A stretch of DNA of 52,231 nucleotides, from contig JAVXHY010000015.1 of NCBI GenBank assembly GCA_036656615.1, positions 1-52,231 on the forward strand. The letters run 5' to 3'. The DNA comes from CAUPWF01 sp036656615 (GTDB taxonomy: Bacteria > Bacillota > Clostridia > Lachnospirales > Lachnospiraceae). Below are positions 34,800 to 42,813 of the stretch, one piece after another (the stretch's first letter is position 1; each line of letters begins with the position of its first letter). The translations under genes and the position numbers were made by a program. The notes below the pieces were generated by a model. It worked only from the letters and a program-made list of their open reading frames with translations, did not search any database and was not told the origin of the DNA.

Positions 34800-35468
34800 T
34801 TATGATTGTTTGAATTCAGCTGGGAATGCTTTTTCCATTGCTTCCTGAGCATTTGCAAATCCTGTCTTTTGTACTAAGTAACCTTGTAAATGAATATCAA
34901 AATTATTCATCGTATAATCAGTTACTGTTTTTCCTGTATATTTACTTGCATCATATTGTTTATCTCTTATTTGATCTGCTGTTAGTGCCAAGGGATCAAT
35001 GGTAACCTTAGAAAATACAGGTGCAGATGTTTGTTGTTTTGGTAACACAACATTATAATAAGCTACCGTATAATCGGTTATTCCATTTGCCGTTTTACCA
35101 AAGGTCCAATCTATTGTATTCCAATTTACATCTGCAAATTTGTCTAAATCCACGAAATTTTTAACATCTTTTGGATAACTGATTTTTACCGCAACCCAAG
35201 CATCTGACACTTTATCTCCCGCAGTAGTATTGGTAATCTGTGGGTCTTTCGGAATCTCAAGACCTGGTGTAAAGTTCTCCGCCAACGTTTTACCCTTTTG
35301 ATCCCATTGTGGTTCTGTTAATTTACCAGTAATCCCATTACCCATAGTAAATGTATTGGTCTTTTCCTCTGTCTTTTGACTAAAGTACGCCAATGTTCCT
35401 CCAATTACAAGTGTTCCAATTAATGCTGTTGCAAGAATCCCTGCTGTAATTTTCTTTCTTTTCGTCAT
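34800..35468 (-). CDS. TasA-like secreted fibre protein
   Basis: 222 residues. Signal ends VIGGTLAYFSQKTEEKTNTFTMG, the SipW-cognate form. The mature part contains EPQWDQKGKTLAENFTPGLEI and IPKDPQITNTTAGDKVSDAWVAV, the P-G-x-x-x-x-K-D-P-x-x-x-N pattern shared with its neighbours. I use the second ATG (35468) because AGGAG is 7 nt from it and 1 nt from the first ATG. Third of four tandem TasA-like genes. Confidence 0.88.
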   Translation of the reverse strand: MTKRKKITAGILATALIGTLVIGGTLAYFSQKTEEKTNTFTMGNGITGKLTEPQWDQKGKTLAENFTPGLEIPKDPQITNTTAGDKVSDAWVAVKISYPKDVKNFVDLDKFADVNWNTIDWTFGKTANGITDYTVAYYNVVLPKQQTSAPVFSKVTIDPLALTADQIRDKQYDASKYTGKTVTDYTMNNFDIHLQGYLVQKTGFANAQEAMEKAFPAEFKQS

Positions 35469-35501
35469 GATCATACTCCTTTTATTAACTTTTATTATAT
35501 T

Positions 35502-36320
35502 TTATTCAATTGCCGTAAAGAATTCTGATGAACCAACTGCTGCTTTTGCATGAGAGTTTGCCAAAGAAATAATATTTGCTGTTGCTGTTGCCATTGTTGT
35601 ATTATCACTTTGAACTGCATAGCCTTGTGCTTCAATTTCAAATGTGGGCAATGTGTTATACCCAACTGCATTTCCATTTTCATCAAAATAGTTTGTGCCC
35701 TCTGTCATTCCACCAGTTACTTCATTCAAGGTTACACCGGTTACTACTCCCCCCTCTGTTGTTGTTATTTTTGTGTAAATTGTTTTCTCTGTTGAACTAG
35801 TAACTGTGGTAATTCCTGCATTCACTATAACTCGATTAAAGATTGGCACTGTTTGTGGATTTTTAGTATTAATGACCGTTTTATATCCATATAATTCATC
35901 CCCTTGTAAATTACGTGCTATCAAAGTCCAGTTTTCACCAATTGTATCATGAGTTGCATAAGCACAAAAACCCGTTGCTTGACCTGAAGTGTTTTTTTCA
36001 ATGCCATATGGCATATGGGCTTTTTGAGCATCTAAAAAGTTCAAACGCATACCTGCATAAAAATCCTCACTATTGACCATTGCTTTTACTACTGGATCCT
36101 TTGTGATCACAGATCCTGGCTGATATTTTTTTGCTTCATTCTTTCCTTCTTTTTCCCATTTTTCCTCTATTGTTTCGGCTTTCACATTTTGAGATGATGA
36201 AAAACTATTTGTCTTCTTATCTGTTACATAAGACAAATATGCTAACGTTCCTCCGATTGCAACTACTGCGGTAAGTGCCATTGCTCCTAATGTAACTGCC
36301 ATTCTTTTCTTATTTGCCAA
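35502..36320 (-). CDS. TasA-like secreted fibre protein, longest of the tandem set
   Basis: 272 residues with SipW-type signal VVAIGGTLAYLSYVTDKKTNSF, then KYQPGSVITKDPVVKAMVNS and YAGMRLNFLDAQK, matching the shared P-G-x-x-x-K-D-P core. The C-terminal half has a Thr/Val-rich insertion (TTEGGVVTGVTLNEVTG). I infer a TTG start at 36320, with AAAAGGAG 10 nt upstream, because the next ATG (six codons on) would remove the basic N-region seen in the paralogues and lies too far from the site. Confidence 0.85.
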   Translation of the reverse strand: MANKKRMAVTLGAMALTAVVAIGGTLAYLSYVTDKKTNSFSSSQNVKAETIEEKWEKEGKNEAKKYQPGSVITKDPVVKAMVNSEDFYAGMRLNFLDAQKAHMPYGIEKNTSGQATGFCAYATHDTIGENWTLIARNLQGDELYGYKTVINTKNPQTVPIFNRVIVNAGITTVTSSTEKTIYTKITTTEGGVVTGVTLNEVTGGMTEGTNYFDENGNAVGYNTLPTFEIEAQGYAVQSDNTTMATATANIISLANSHAKAAVGSSEFFTAIE

Positions 36321-36362
36321 TTTTCTTGTTCTCCTTTTCGATCTTATTTGATTTGTATTTTT

Positions 36363-37076
36363 TTATTTATATCCAGCAAGTTTTAAAAGTTGTTTTTTTG
36401 CTTCTTGCATACTTTGTTCCGGAGTATTACCTAAGTGCTCAGATTGCACTGCATAAGCTGTTACTTTTATTTCAAATCGAGGTAATTTCCCATCGATTGT
36501 TAGAATATCCAACTTAATTGGAACCTTTGAAAATAAAGGTGTTTTACTCGTGTCCTCTCCTTTTTTTAATATGTTTTTATAAAGATAATACTCGCTGGTT
36601 GATGTAGGCGTTGAATCTGCAATCCTTTCCCATTGGTCATTAATGACTAAACCATTTGGCTGAAGATAATCTGCTTGAAACACTGCAGCAGTTATTGGTT
36701 TTATTGTATCCATTCCATAATATTCTACCTTTAAAGCAGTATATACAGATACACCATCCAACGAATTCTTTACTTGAGGATCTTTTTGTATAATTTCTCC
36801 TGGCAAATATTCCTTTGCTCTATTCACCCCTAGATTTTCTAACGCTGCATCCTTTATCGTTGGATTTGCACTTGTTCCATCGCCACCTGGTATATCTTTA
36901 AACTGATATCCATCCCATTGTGGTTCTCTCAACAAAATGTCAATCTTCTGGGAAGAAGCAAATGTATTAGTCTTCGCTTCTGTTACATCAGTTAACAGCG
37001 CTAATGTAACAGAAGCCCCTAGCACCGACACCGCTGCTATAGCGAGAATTACTGCTATTTTTTTCTTTTTTTTCAT
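36363..37076 (-). CDS. TasA-like secreted fibre protein, first of the tandem set
   Basis: 237 residues: basic MKKKKK, hydrophobic helix, then SVTLALLTDVTEAKTNTFASS. The mature part has the paralogue core EYLPGEIIQKDPQVKNSLDG and VYTALKVEYYGMD. The Y-F after L-A in its paralogues is L-L here, so cleavage may differ slightly. GGAAGGAGG precedes the ATG. First gene after one of the three direct-repeat promoters. Co-transcribed with three more TasA-like genes and the 68-residue gene. Confidence 0.87.
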   Translation of the reverse strand: MKKKKKIAVILAIAAVSVLGASVTLALLTDVTEAKTNTFASSQKIDILLREPQWDGYQFKDIPGGDGTSANPTIKDAALENLGVNRAKEYLPGEIIQKDPQVKNSLDGVSVYTALKVEYYGMDTIKPITAAVFQADYLQPNGLVINDQWERIADSTPTSTSEYYLYKNILKKGEDTSKTPLFSKVPIKLDILTIDGKLPRFEIKVTAYAVQSEHLGNTPEQSMQEAKKQLLKLAGYK

Positions 37077-37133
37077 TATTTCCTCCTTCCTTTATTTTTA
37101 CTGAACTTATCGGTTTCTTTAGTGTATAGCTAT

Positions 37134-37165
37134 ATTATGCACGCTGTAAGTCACAACACGGTCAC
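37134..37165 (-). promoter_or_regulatory. Direct-repeat promoter of the third fibre operon (SARP-type site A)
   Basis: Minus strand: GTGAC (37161-37165), N6, GTGAC (37150-37154), N10, then the -10 CATAAT (37134-37139). The repeat period is 11 bp, and no separate -35 is needed if an activator binds. Same layout at 42162-42193 and 46403-46434. The upstream gene's stop is only 14 bp away, with no terminator between. Confidence 0.75.
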
Positions 37166-37178
37166 ATACCTTCTATAG

Positions 37179-37829
37179 TTATTGTACTTCGGGCAGTTTT
37201 AATATTTCTTCTATAGAAATTGACCACGCATCTTCTATCGCTGTTTTTGGCCTCGCCTGAATCCCATCTGCAAGAACCTCCAATTCTAAGCAAGAGCCAT
37301 TTGGCATCAACGAACCAGATTTCAAATTCATTGCTGTAATTAATGGTGTTGTCTGTTCACCTGCCTTTACCAGCTTCGGATAATAATAATAAGATTCCCC
37401 ATTTTCATTCGTTTGGACCCTCCATTTAGTGTCCTCCTGACCAAAGGTATACTGAACCTGAATTTGTTGAGCCACGGCCTCACCAGTATTTTGTGAACCT
37501 TCATATCGCAAAACAGGTACCATTCTAACTCTTACGTATGTATCCGTTGTTGGATAAGCAGGTGAATTCAGATTTTTTATTTTTACAATCTTGGATACCG
37601 GTTCTTCGGATATGTTGCCATAATTCAATGTTGCATTGTCAACATCTAGATCCTTTTCTTTTACTGTTTCAGTCACCACGATATTTACCATTTTCCCATT
37701 AAATGCATTCTTGACCATTTCCGTCTTCGTATTTAATATTGCATAGGTTACACCAATGGCACAGAACAGAACCACCACCAAACTAACTGCTAACACAATT
37801 TGTTTTATTCTATTACTGCGTTCTTTCAT
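37179..37829 (-). CDS. TasA-related secreted protein, YYYY/GEQTTP subgroup
   Basis: 216 residues with an N-terminal membrane helix (LAVSLVVVLFCAIGVTYAIL) that ends like a SipW-type signal (TYAILNTKTE). The mature part differs from the tandem set but shares YYYYPKL-x-K-A-GEQTTPLI and LEVLADGIQA with the protein at 45681-46325. The pair forms a second subgroup and may have an anchor or minor-subunit role (TapA-like by analogy; inference). I use the ATG at 37829, overlapping the signal peptidase stop by 17 bp; an in-frame GTG six codons earlier is less likely. Confidence 0.82.
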   Translation of the reverse strand: MKERSNRIKQIVLAVSLVVVLFCAIGVTYAILNTKTEMVKNAFNGKMVNIVVTETVKEKDLDVDNATLNYGNISEEPVSKIVKIKNLNSPAYPTTDTYVRVRMVPVLRYEGSQNTGEAVAQQIQVQYTFGQEDTKWRVQTNENGESYYYYPKLVKAGEQTTPLITAMNLKSGSLMPNGSCLELEVLADGIQARPKTAIEDAWSISIEEILKLPEVQ

Positions 37830-38328
37830 GATGCTTTTCACCTTCACTTTCTTTTTCTTTCATCAGCCAGTCTGGAAGAAAAGTTAAAATAATCACAACT
37901 ACAATCAATGTCATTAAAATGATGATTCCTGTTCTAGTTCCTGTATACACTGCTAAATATCCTAAAAGCGGGATGCTAAATGCTGGTTTCCCGATTAACC
38001 TGTCATACGTTACCATTCCACCATCTTCCGTGTTGTTTGCATCTCCTTTTGTATGAAAGCTCTGTTCTTCCCTGTCAACCGAAGTCACACGATGAGTTAC
38101 TACAATATCTTTACTAACATAAAATGTAATCGGATCGCCTACCTGTACTTTTCCTGGTGAAGTCTTATTTACATAAATAAGACTTCCAACATGATAAGTA
38201 GGTTCCATACTTCCACTTAATACCGCCATAGGAGTATAACCCAGCAGCTTTGGCAGAAATAGCAGAATGACCAATGTAATCAGCAGAATTAACAGTACAC
38301 TTGTCACTATATTATAAGCTTTTTTCAT
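37813..38328 (-). CDS. sipW: SipW-type signal peptidase I
   Basis: ER/archaeal-type signal peptidase dedicated to TasA-like precursors. Ser40 in LSGSMEP, His79 in VVTHRV (the Lys of bacterial enzymes is replaced by His, as in SipW), and Asp96 in TKGDANN. One N-terminal helix (about 7-27) and one C-terminal helix (about 130-152) anchor it. 171 residues. GGAGG is 13 nt from the ATG, rather far. It sits between the VWA protein gene and a TasA-related gene that it likely processes. Confidence 0.94.
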   Translation of the reverse strand: MKKAYNIVTSVLLILLITLVILLFLPKLLGYTPMAVLSGSMEPTYHVGSLIYVNKTSPGKVQVGDPITFYVSKDIVVTHRVTSVDREEQSFHTKGDANNTEDGGMVTYDRLIGKPAFSIPLLGYLAVYTGTRTGIIILMTLIVVVIILTFLPDWLMKEKESEGEKHHERTQ

Positions 38329-38378
38329 AATATTCTATGATCCTCCTTATTTTTACGAGCACAATATATGCTCCTGTA

Positions 38379-41300
38379 TTACATTGGACCCATATTATAC
38401 TCAAAGCGATTCACCGCATGTGTCGTATCACTAAGCCAATTACTTGCTTTCAACTGATTATTAAATTTGCTTTCTGCTTTTTCTGTTTCTGCATGCTTTG
38501 TAAATTGGGGGTCCGTGCCAATATAGCATGGCAGCGTCGTTCCGGTCCCCGCTCTCGTCATCTTTCCGATTTGTAATTCTGTTGCTTCTTTTTTTATTTG
38601 GTTATATTTTACAGACCAGTTTGTTTCTTCTGTGACTACATAATATCCCCTTTTTAATCTGGAAATTGTTTTTGTCTTACTGGTCTCCCCATTATTTGCA
38701 TCAAAATGAATCGTTTCATAAAATGTCTGAACCAGCTTCTCCGTTTTATTTCCTTTTTCATCCATTTCATATTGTTGAATTTTAAATACAAAAGCCTGGT
38801 TAGACTTAATCTGTTTAATATTCGTATATGATTGATCAATGGTTTTTGTTATAAACAGCTGCCCTTTTACTACATATATATGAAACAGTCTGTCATTTTT
38901 CTCAGGAGTGCTTATATTTTCAATTTTTGTTTGATTTTCAATAGGTCTCTTATTTGCACTCACTCCCAATTTAATATTAGATACATTGAAAGATGGAGCT
39001 ATTTGGGGCTCTAGTTTATGCGACCTATCATCATAATATATATATTCCAAATCCGGTGCTTGTGATATTGGTTTTTCGATACCTTTTCCTGATTTATTTT
39101 CCCATTCTACTAGCTGAACTCTATCATTCAACTTCGTTGACTCCCCCAAAAAAATAGTCTGATTTGAAACCTCAATGGATGGTGTGAAGACGTATAGATT
39201 CACCTCTTTGGAATTCATCAAATCTTTTACGCCTTTTTGTGGATCCTTAGACTCTTGGGATGGTTGAATGGCAATATCAATTCGAAATTTTTTATTTTCA
39301 TTCAATGCTTTTGAATTTAAATCTAACCCATTTACCCAGCTTCCGCTCACAGCACCCGCTGGAATCGTATAAGTTCCAATAACCGAACCTTTTTCATCTT
39401 TTATTGTATACGTAATATTAGCATATGCATTATTAATTCCATTTATCTGGTATTCATTCTTACCAATCTGATACTTGATTTTCTCTCCCCTTAAAAAGAA
39501 TTCCTGTATATCTTTCCATGTTTCCGTAATATAAATGCTCTTATTGTATACCTTTGTATCATATTGTAAAGCTATATTAGTGATTGGTTCCGGAAAATTT
39601 TCAATGGTTTGTAAATTATTGATAATCGACGTTTGTGATGTGTTCGTTGGCACATTATTCCCACCAATAAAATCATCATTCGGTTTCACTTGAATCTTAA
39701 CAACAAGCTTCTTCCCTCCATATTCCGAAGGATCACTTGTGGTATATACAAAATTATCCATATAATTAAATCCACTGACAGAAACCGTCTTTTTTTCCTT
39801 ATTTATATCTAGTGTAATTCCATCAGAAATACCAACTTTCACTTCCGGTCCCCACTGGTTTTTCCCAATATTTTCACTCGTATATACCTGGCAGCTTTTC
39901 AAACTATTATCTGATTGAAAATAATCAGATATATAATCTGTAATAACTGTGCTTTCATCTAACTGAATACTCGGAGTTTTAATTTCCTCTTGTATCTGTA
40001 TAAATATCTCATTCAAGCTCCCTGCATTCGTTGCAGTCAGATAATAATTCTTGTCATTATTTTCTCGATTTCCAAACTCATTCATTGATATTGCATTTGG
40101 ATAATTGGAAGAGACTAAATTCATATATTTATTTACATTTCCATTCATATCATTTTTATCTGCTCCATCAAGCACCCCGATGGTATACACCGTTGCATCT
40201 AAATCCTTTATTTTTTTTGCATTATCAATGGCCTGATTAGCTACAGCTGGCTCAAAACCCCAAGAACTTGTTGGCTCTCCATCCGTAAACATAACAACTA
40301 CCTTGCTTCTTTTTTCATTTGGCTGATTCGGATTATTATCTAATACCTTTTTAGCCATATCCAGTCCTTCATCTGCCCTTGTAGATCCTTTTGCACTTAA
40401 TCTTCCAATGGCTGCTTCCACAATTTTTTTCCCTTTATCCGTACTTACATCTTGCAGCGAATTCCCATATTGTTGCTCAATTTCTAATTCATAATAAGAA
40501 TAGTCAATACCTGAATCTGCTGTCATTAGTTCTGTATTATTAAAGTAAACCCCTTGACTTTTTTTACTTGAAAACCCTGCAATGGCAATTCGATGATTGA
40601 CATGATTCTTCGTTGCATCCGTCTCCACATTTTTAACAAAATTTTTTACCGCCTCACGTAATGCATCAATTTTCTTCGGACCTGATGGACGAGATTCCCC
40701 TACAAAAAACTTCACTTGTTTTGTATTGTCCCTATATAATGTGGTAATTTCACTAATTTCCGGTATATACTTCTCTTTGCTTGCACTTTCCCAATATAAC
40801 AAATAATCCCGTTTCGAATCGTCCCAAACATATTTTTCCTCTACACGTACATACATCCCATTTTCTTCTACATAAAATTCTGCGCCCCGATAAGTATCTA
40901 CATATGGTTTCCAGCCTCCCTTTCCATCAGGAATCCAACCAGCCTCTGTGTAATGTTTTTCCGTTGAAATCAGGTCCTCCATACTCCCTGACTGATCAAG
41001 AACTAACACAATGTCCGCAGGTACCGGAACAGTTATTTGTTCAATATTTCCTGTTGTATATGCTTCTAATTTTAATTCATAGGTTCCATCTCCATTCGAG
41101 GTGACGGTTTTGGATGTTTCCACATATGGATTATCCACTCCTTTTTCTGGTTGAACAGCTGTATTTCCTCTTCTGCTCATACTTCCCGCCTGTCTTAATA
41201 GAGACTTATTTCTTCCATCATTCGATTTTACCAAGGGTCCTGCATCCGTAAAATTTTCACCTTTACTATGCAAACCTTCTTCCTTTAATTCTCTTTTTTG

Positions 41301-42095
41301 ATCTTCTGCTTTCTTTGGAATTTCTACTTTTGGATTTTCTGTTTTCTTATTTTCATCTTTAGGCTCTTCCACATTTGGTTCTTCTACTCGCACATCTTCT
41401 TTCCAAGTAAAAACAAATGGCTCATAGTTATCTGTCTTGAATTCTAATAAACTGACTCCACCGCCATCGGTTGTTTGCAATTGTGTAACTTCTGGTTGTC
41501 TGTCTACTGCATTTACTTTTTGCTCTATAGTTTCCAACTGATAAAGTTTAATATCTTTCCCCGTTTGCACTGACGTCTTATATGCTTCCGGTACCAGTTC
41601 CTGTTTAAAACTCATGGTTATATTCATCATGCCTACCTGTGGCATAATTTCTTGTCCCTCAAACTCAAAATATACTTCATATGCCAAAAATCCATCCACT
41701 ACAAACTGATTTTGTGAAGCCATTTCCGTCAGAACAGTTGAAACTAAATTATATTTATTTATTAGATTTTCATCTTCTGCTTTGATTGTACGTACTTTTA
41801 GCGCACCTCCTGCAGGAATTGCCATTGGATTTTCTGCTTGTATCGTAACCTTTATAAATTCATCTTCATAATGATACTCTGATTCATCTAACGGTGTCGA
41901 CGTATATGCCGATGTCAGTATTGGTACTGTAGTCTGTGATGGCGGTTCTTTTATTTCCTCCTGAGCACTATTTATAGAAGTGTTGTTTTCCGATTTTACT
42001 TCACACCCTAAACTTGGCAGTTGTACACTTGTCAAAATCATTATCATACACACAATACCGGCTATGTGCTTTGAGAATTTCTTCATTAATTTCAT
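38379..42095 (-). CDS. Large VWA-domain surface protein, putative fibre tip/adhesin
   Basis: 1238 residues. Signal peptide about 1-31; then a conserved beta region (50-235), an E/K/P-rich linker (235-280) and a von Willebrand A domain from about 360. MIDAS motif DQSGSM at 367-372, and VVMFTDGEP around 600-608 is the later metal-site strand. Between MIDAS and the rest of the fold lies an aromatic insertion of roughly 80 residues (GWKPYVDTYRGAEFYVEENG and on). Ig-like regions follow, and at about 1105-1210 a SpaA/Cna-B-like domain (GQLFITKTIDQSYTN ... RGYYVVTEET). No LPxTG, no C-terminal membrane helix. Start at 42095 with AAAGGAG; first gene after a direct-repeat promoter and upstream of sipW. 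Confidence 0.85.
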   Translation of the reverse strand: MKLMKKFSKHIAGIVCMIMILTSVQLPSLGCEVKSENNTSINSAQEEIKEPPSQTTVPILTSAYTSTPLDESEYHYEDEFIKVTIQAENPMAIPAGGALKVRTIKAEDENLINKYNLVSTVLTEMASQNQFVVDGFLAYEVYFEFEGQEIMPQVGMMNITMSFKQELVPEAYKTSVQTGKDIKLYQLETIEQKVNAVDRQPEVTQLQTTDGGGVSLLEFKTDNYEPFVFTWKEDVRVEEPNVEEPKDENKKTENPKVEIPKKAEDQKRELKEEGLHSKGENFTDAGPLVKSNDGRNKSLLRQAGSMSRRGNTAVQPEKGVDNPYVETSKTVTSNGDGTYELKLEAYTTGNIEQITVPVPADIVLVLDQSGSMEDLISTEKHYTEAGWIPDGKGGWKPYVDTYRGAEFYVEENGMYVRVEEKYVWDDSKRDYLLYWESASKEKYIPEISEITTLYRDNTKQVKFFVGESRPSGPKKIDALREAVKNFVKNVETDATKNHVNHRIAIAGFSSKKSQGVYFNNTELMTADSGIDYSYYELEIEQQYGNSLQDVSTDKGKKIVEAAIGRLSAKGSTRADEGLDMAKKVLDNNPNQPNEKRSKVVVMFTDGEPTSSWGFEPAVANQAIDNAKKIKDLDATVYTIGVLDGADKNDMNGNVNKYMNLVSSNYPNAISMNEFGNRENNDKNYYLTATNAGSLNEIFIQIQEEIKTPSIQLDESTVITDYISDYFQSDNSLKSCQVYTSENIGKNQWGPEVKVGISDGITLDINKEKKTVSVSGFNYMDNFVYTTSDPSEYGGKKLVVKIQVKPNDDFIGGNNVPTNTSQTSIINNLQTIENFPEPITNIALQYDTKVYNKSIYITETWKDIQEFFLRGEKIKYQIGKNEYQINGINNAYANITYTIKDEKGSVIGTYTIPAGAVSGSWVNGLDLNSKALNENKKFRIDIAIQPSQESKDPQKGVKDLMNSKEVNLYVFTPSIEVSNQTIFLGESTKLNDRVQLVEWENKSGKGIEKPISQAPDLEYIYYDDRSHKLEPQIAPSFNVSNIKLGVSANKRPIENQTKIENISTPEKNDRLFHIYVVKGQLFITKTIDQSYTNIKQIKSNQAFVFKIQQYEMDEKGNKTEKLVQTFYETIHFDANNGETSKTKTISRLKRGYYVVTEETNWSVKYNQIKKEATELQIGKMTRAGTGTTLPCYIGTDPQFTKHAETEKAESKFNNQLKASNWLSDTTHAVNRFEYNMGPM

Positions 42096-42161
42096 TATAA
42101 AACTCCTTTCGGTTTGGCTCATCTATATTATATGATTTCTTACTCGCGGTTATATAATATC

Positions 42162-42193
42162 ACTATAGCAATGTCAAGTCACATAACGGTCAC
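42162..42193 (-). promoter_or_regulatory. Direct-repeat promoter of the VWA-sipW operon (SARP-type site B)
   Basis: Minus strand: GTGAC (42189-42193), N6, GTGAC (42178-42182), N10, -10 TATAGT (42162-42167). The repeats are identical to site A over the first seven bases (GTGACCG and GTGACTT). It lies 14 bp from the terminator of the upstream operon and about 67 bp from the VWA gene ATG. Confidence 0.77.
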
Positions 42194-42206
42194 ATGACAA
42201 TCAAAA

Positions 42207-42240
42207 AAAGAGATATTACCTCATAACGTAATATCTCTTT
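42207..42240 (-). terminator. Terminator of the first fibre operon
   Basis: Perfect 13-bp stem AAAGAGATATTAC / GTAATATCTCTTT with an 8-nt loop. On the minus strand it is followed by a run of seven U. It closes the operon that carries the regulator gene. Confidence 0.88.
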
Positions 42241-42329
42241 CTCAACTTCTTTATACCATACAATTATTAAATATTCCAAACGGATTCCAAATACCCGCTT
42301 TGCTACTTGATAAGGTTAAAAACTCCCAA

Positions 42330-42800
42330 TTAACTTGATTTCGATTTTTTTTCTACGTATGGATCCAACACCAGATTCATAAGTTCAATGTCGCTGCTAA
42401 AACAATTGATTTTTTCCCCTTCTATATTGTAAATATATCCCTGCATACTAGTATGTTGTCTTGAAATAATCACTACATCTACTGTCTTTTGGTTCCCATG
42501 TTCTTTATGAATTTCCATTTCATCTTTATATCTTTTTGGTACATGATAAGAATTATGTGGTTCCGTATGTATCTGAAAGCTTCTTTTTTTCTGATATACC
42601 TGTGGTGTACCTATCATATCCAAAGCCTGATCTATCACTAGAATAAGTCCTGAATAATCTTGAAAATAAAGAATATCTTTAAGTCCAACACTACAAATTC
42701 TCCCATCCACATTTGTTCCTTCACAATTATCCACACAAATTCTAAGGCTGTTTACCGGAAATCCTATTCGCTTTTTATTTATATTTCTTTCTTCTGCCAT
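42330..42800 (-). CDS. Two-domain small protein related to the 68-residue protein
   Basis: 156 residues, no signal peptide. Residues 19-60 (LRICVDNCEGTNVDG ... FQDYSGLILVIDQAL) and 107-148 (VDVVIISRQHTSMQG ... FSSDIELMNLVLDPYV) share one pattern: beta-strand, a G at about position 15, a second strand, then F and an E/G-L-x-x-V/L-D helix. This looks like an internal duplication of the domain in the 68-residue protein. The link (65-105) is polar with many His. AGGGATGG precedes the ATG. It follows the regulator gene after 13 nt and ends the first fibre operon. Function unknown. Confidence 0.72.
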   Translation of the reverse strand: MAEERNINKKRIGFPVNSLRICVDNCEGTNVDGRICSVGLKDILYFQDYSGLILVIDQALDMIGTPQVYQKKRSFQIHTEPHNSYHVPKRYKDEMEIHKEHGNQKTVDVVIISRQHTSMQGYIYNIEGEKINCFSSDIELMNLVLDPYVEKKSKSS

Positions 42801-42813
42801 ACTCTGCCATCCC

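Noticed and set aside
35550..35800. Cys- and Leu-rich plus-strand frames opposite a TasA-like gene
   Set aside because: Antisense of Thr/Ala/Asn repeats in the real gene; no start signal.
41970..42095. Lipobox in the VWA protein signal (SLGC)
   Set aside because: Position -3 is Ser and the Cys lies well after the hydrophobic core; plain signal peptidase cleavage is as likely, so I did not call it a lipoprotein.
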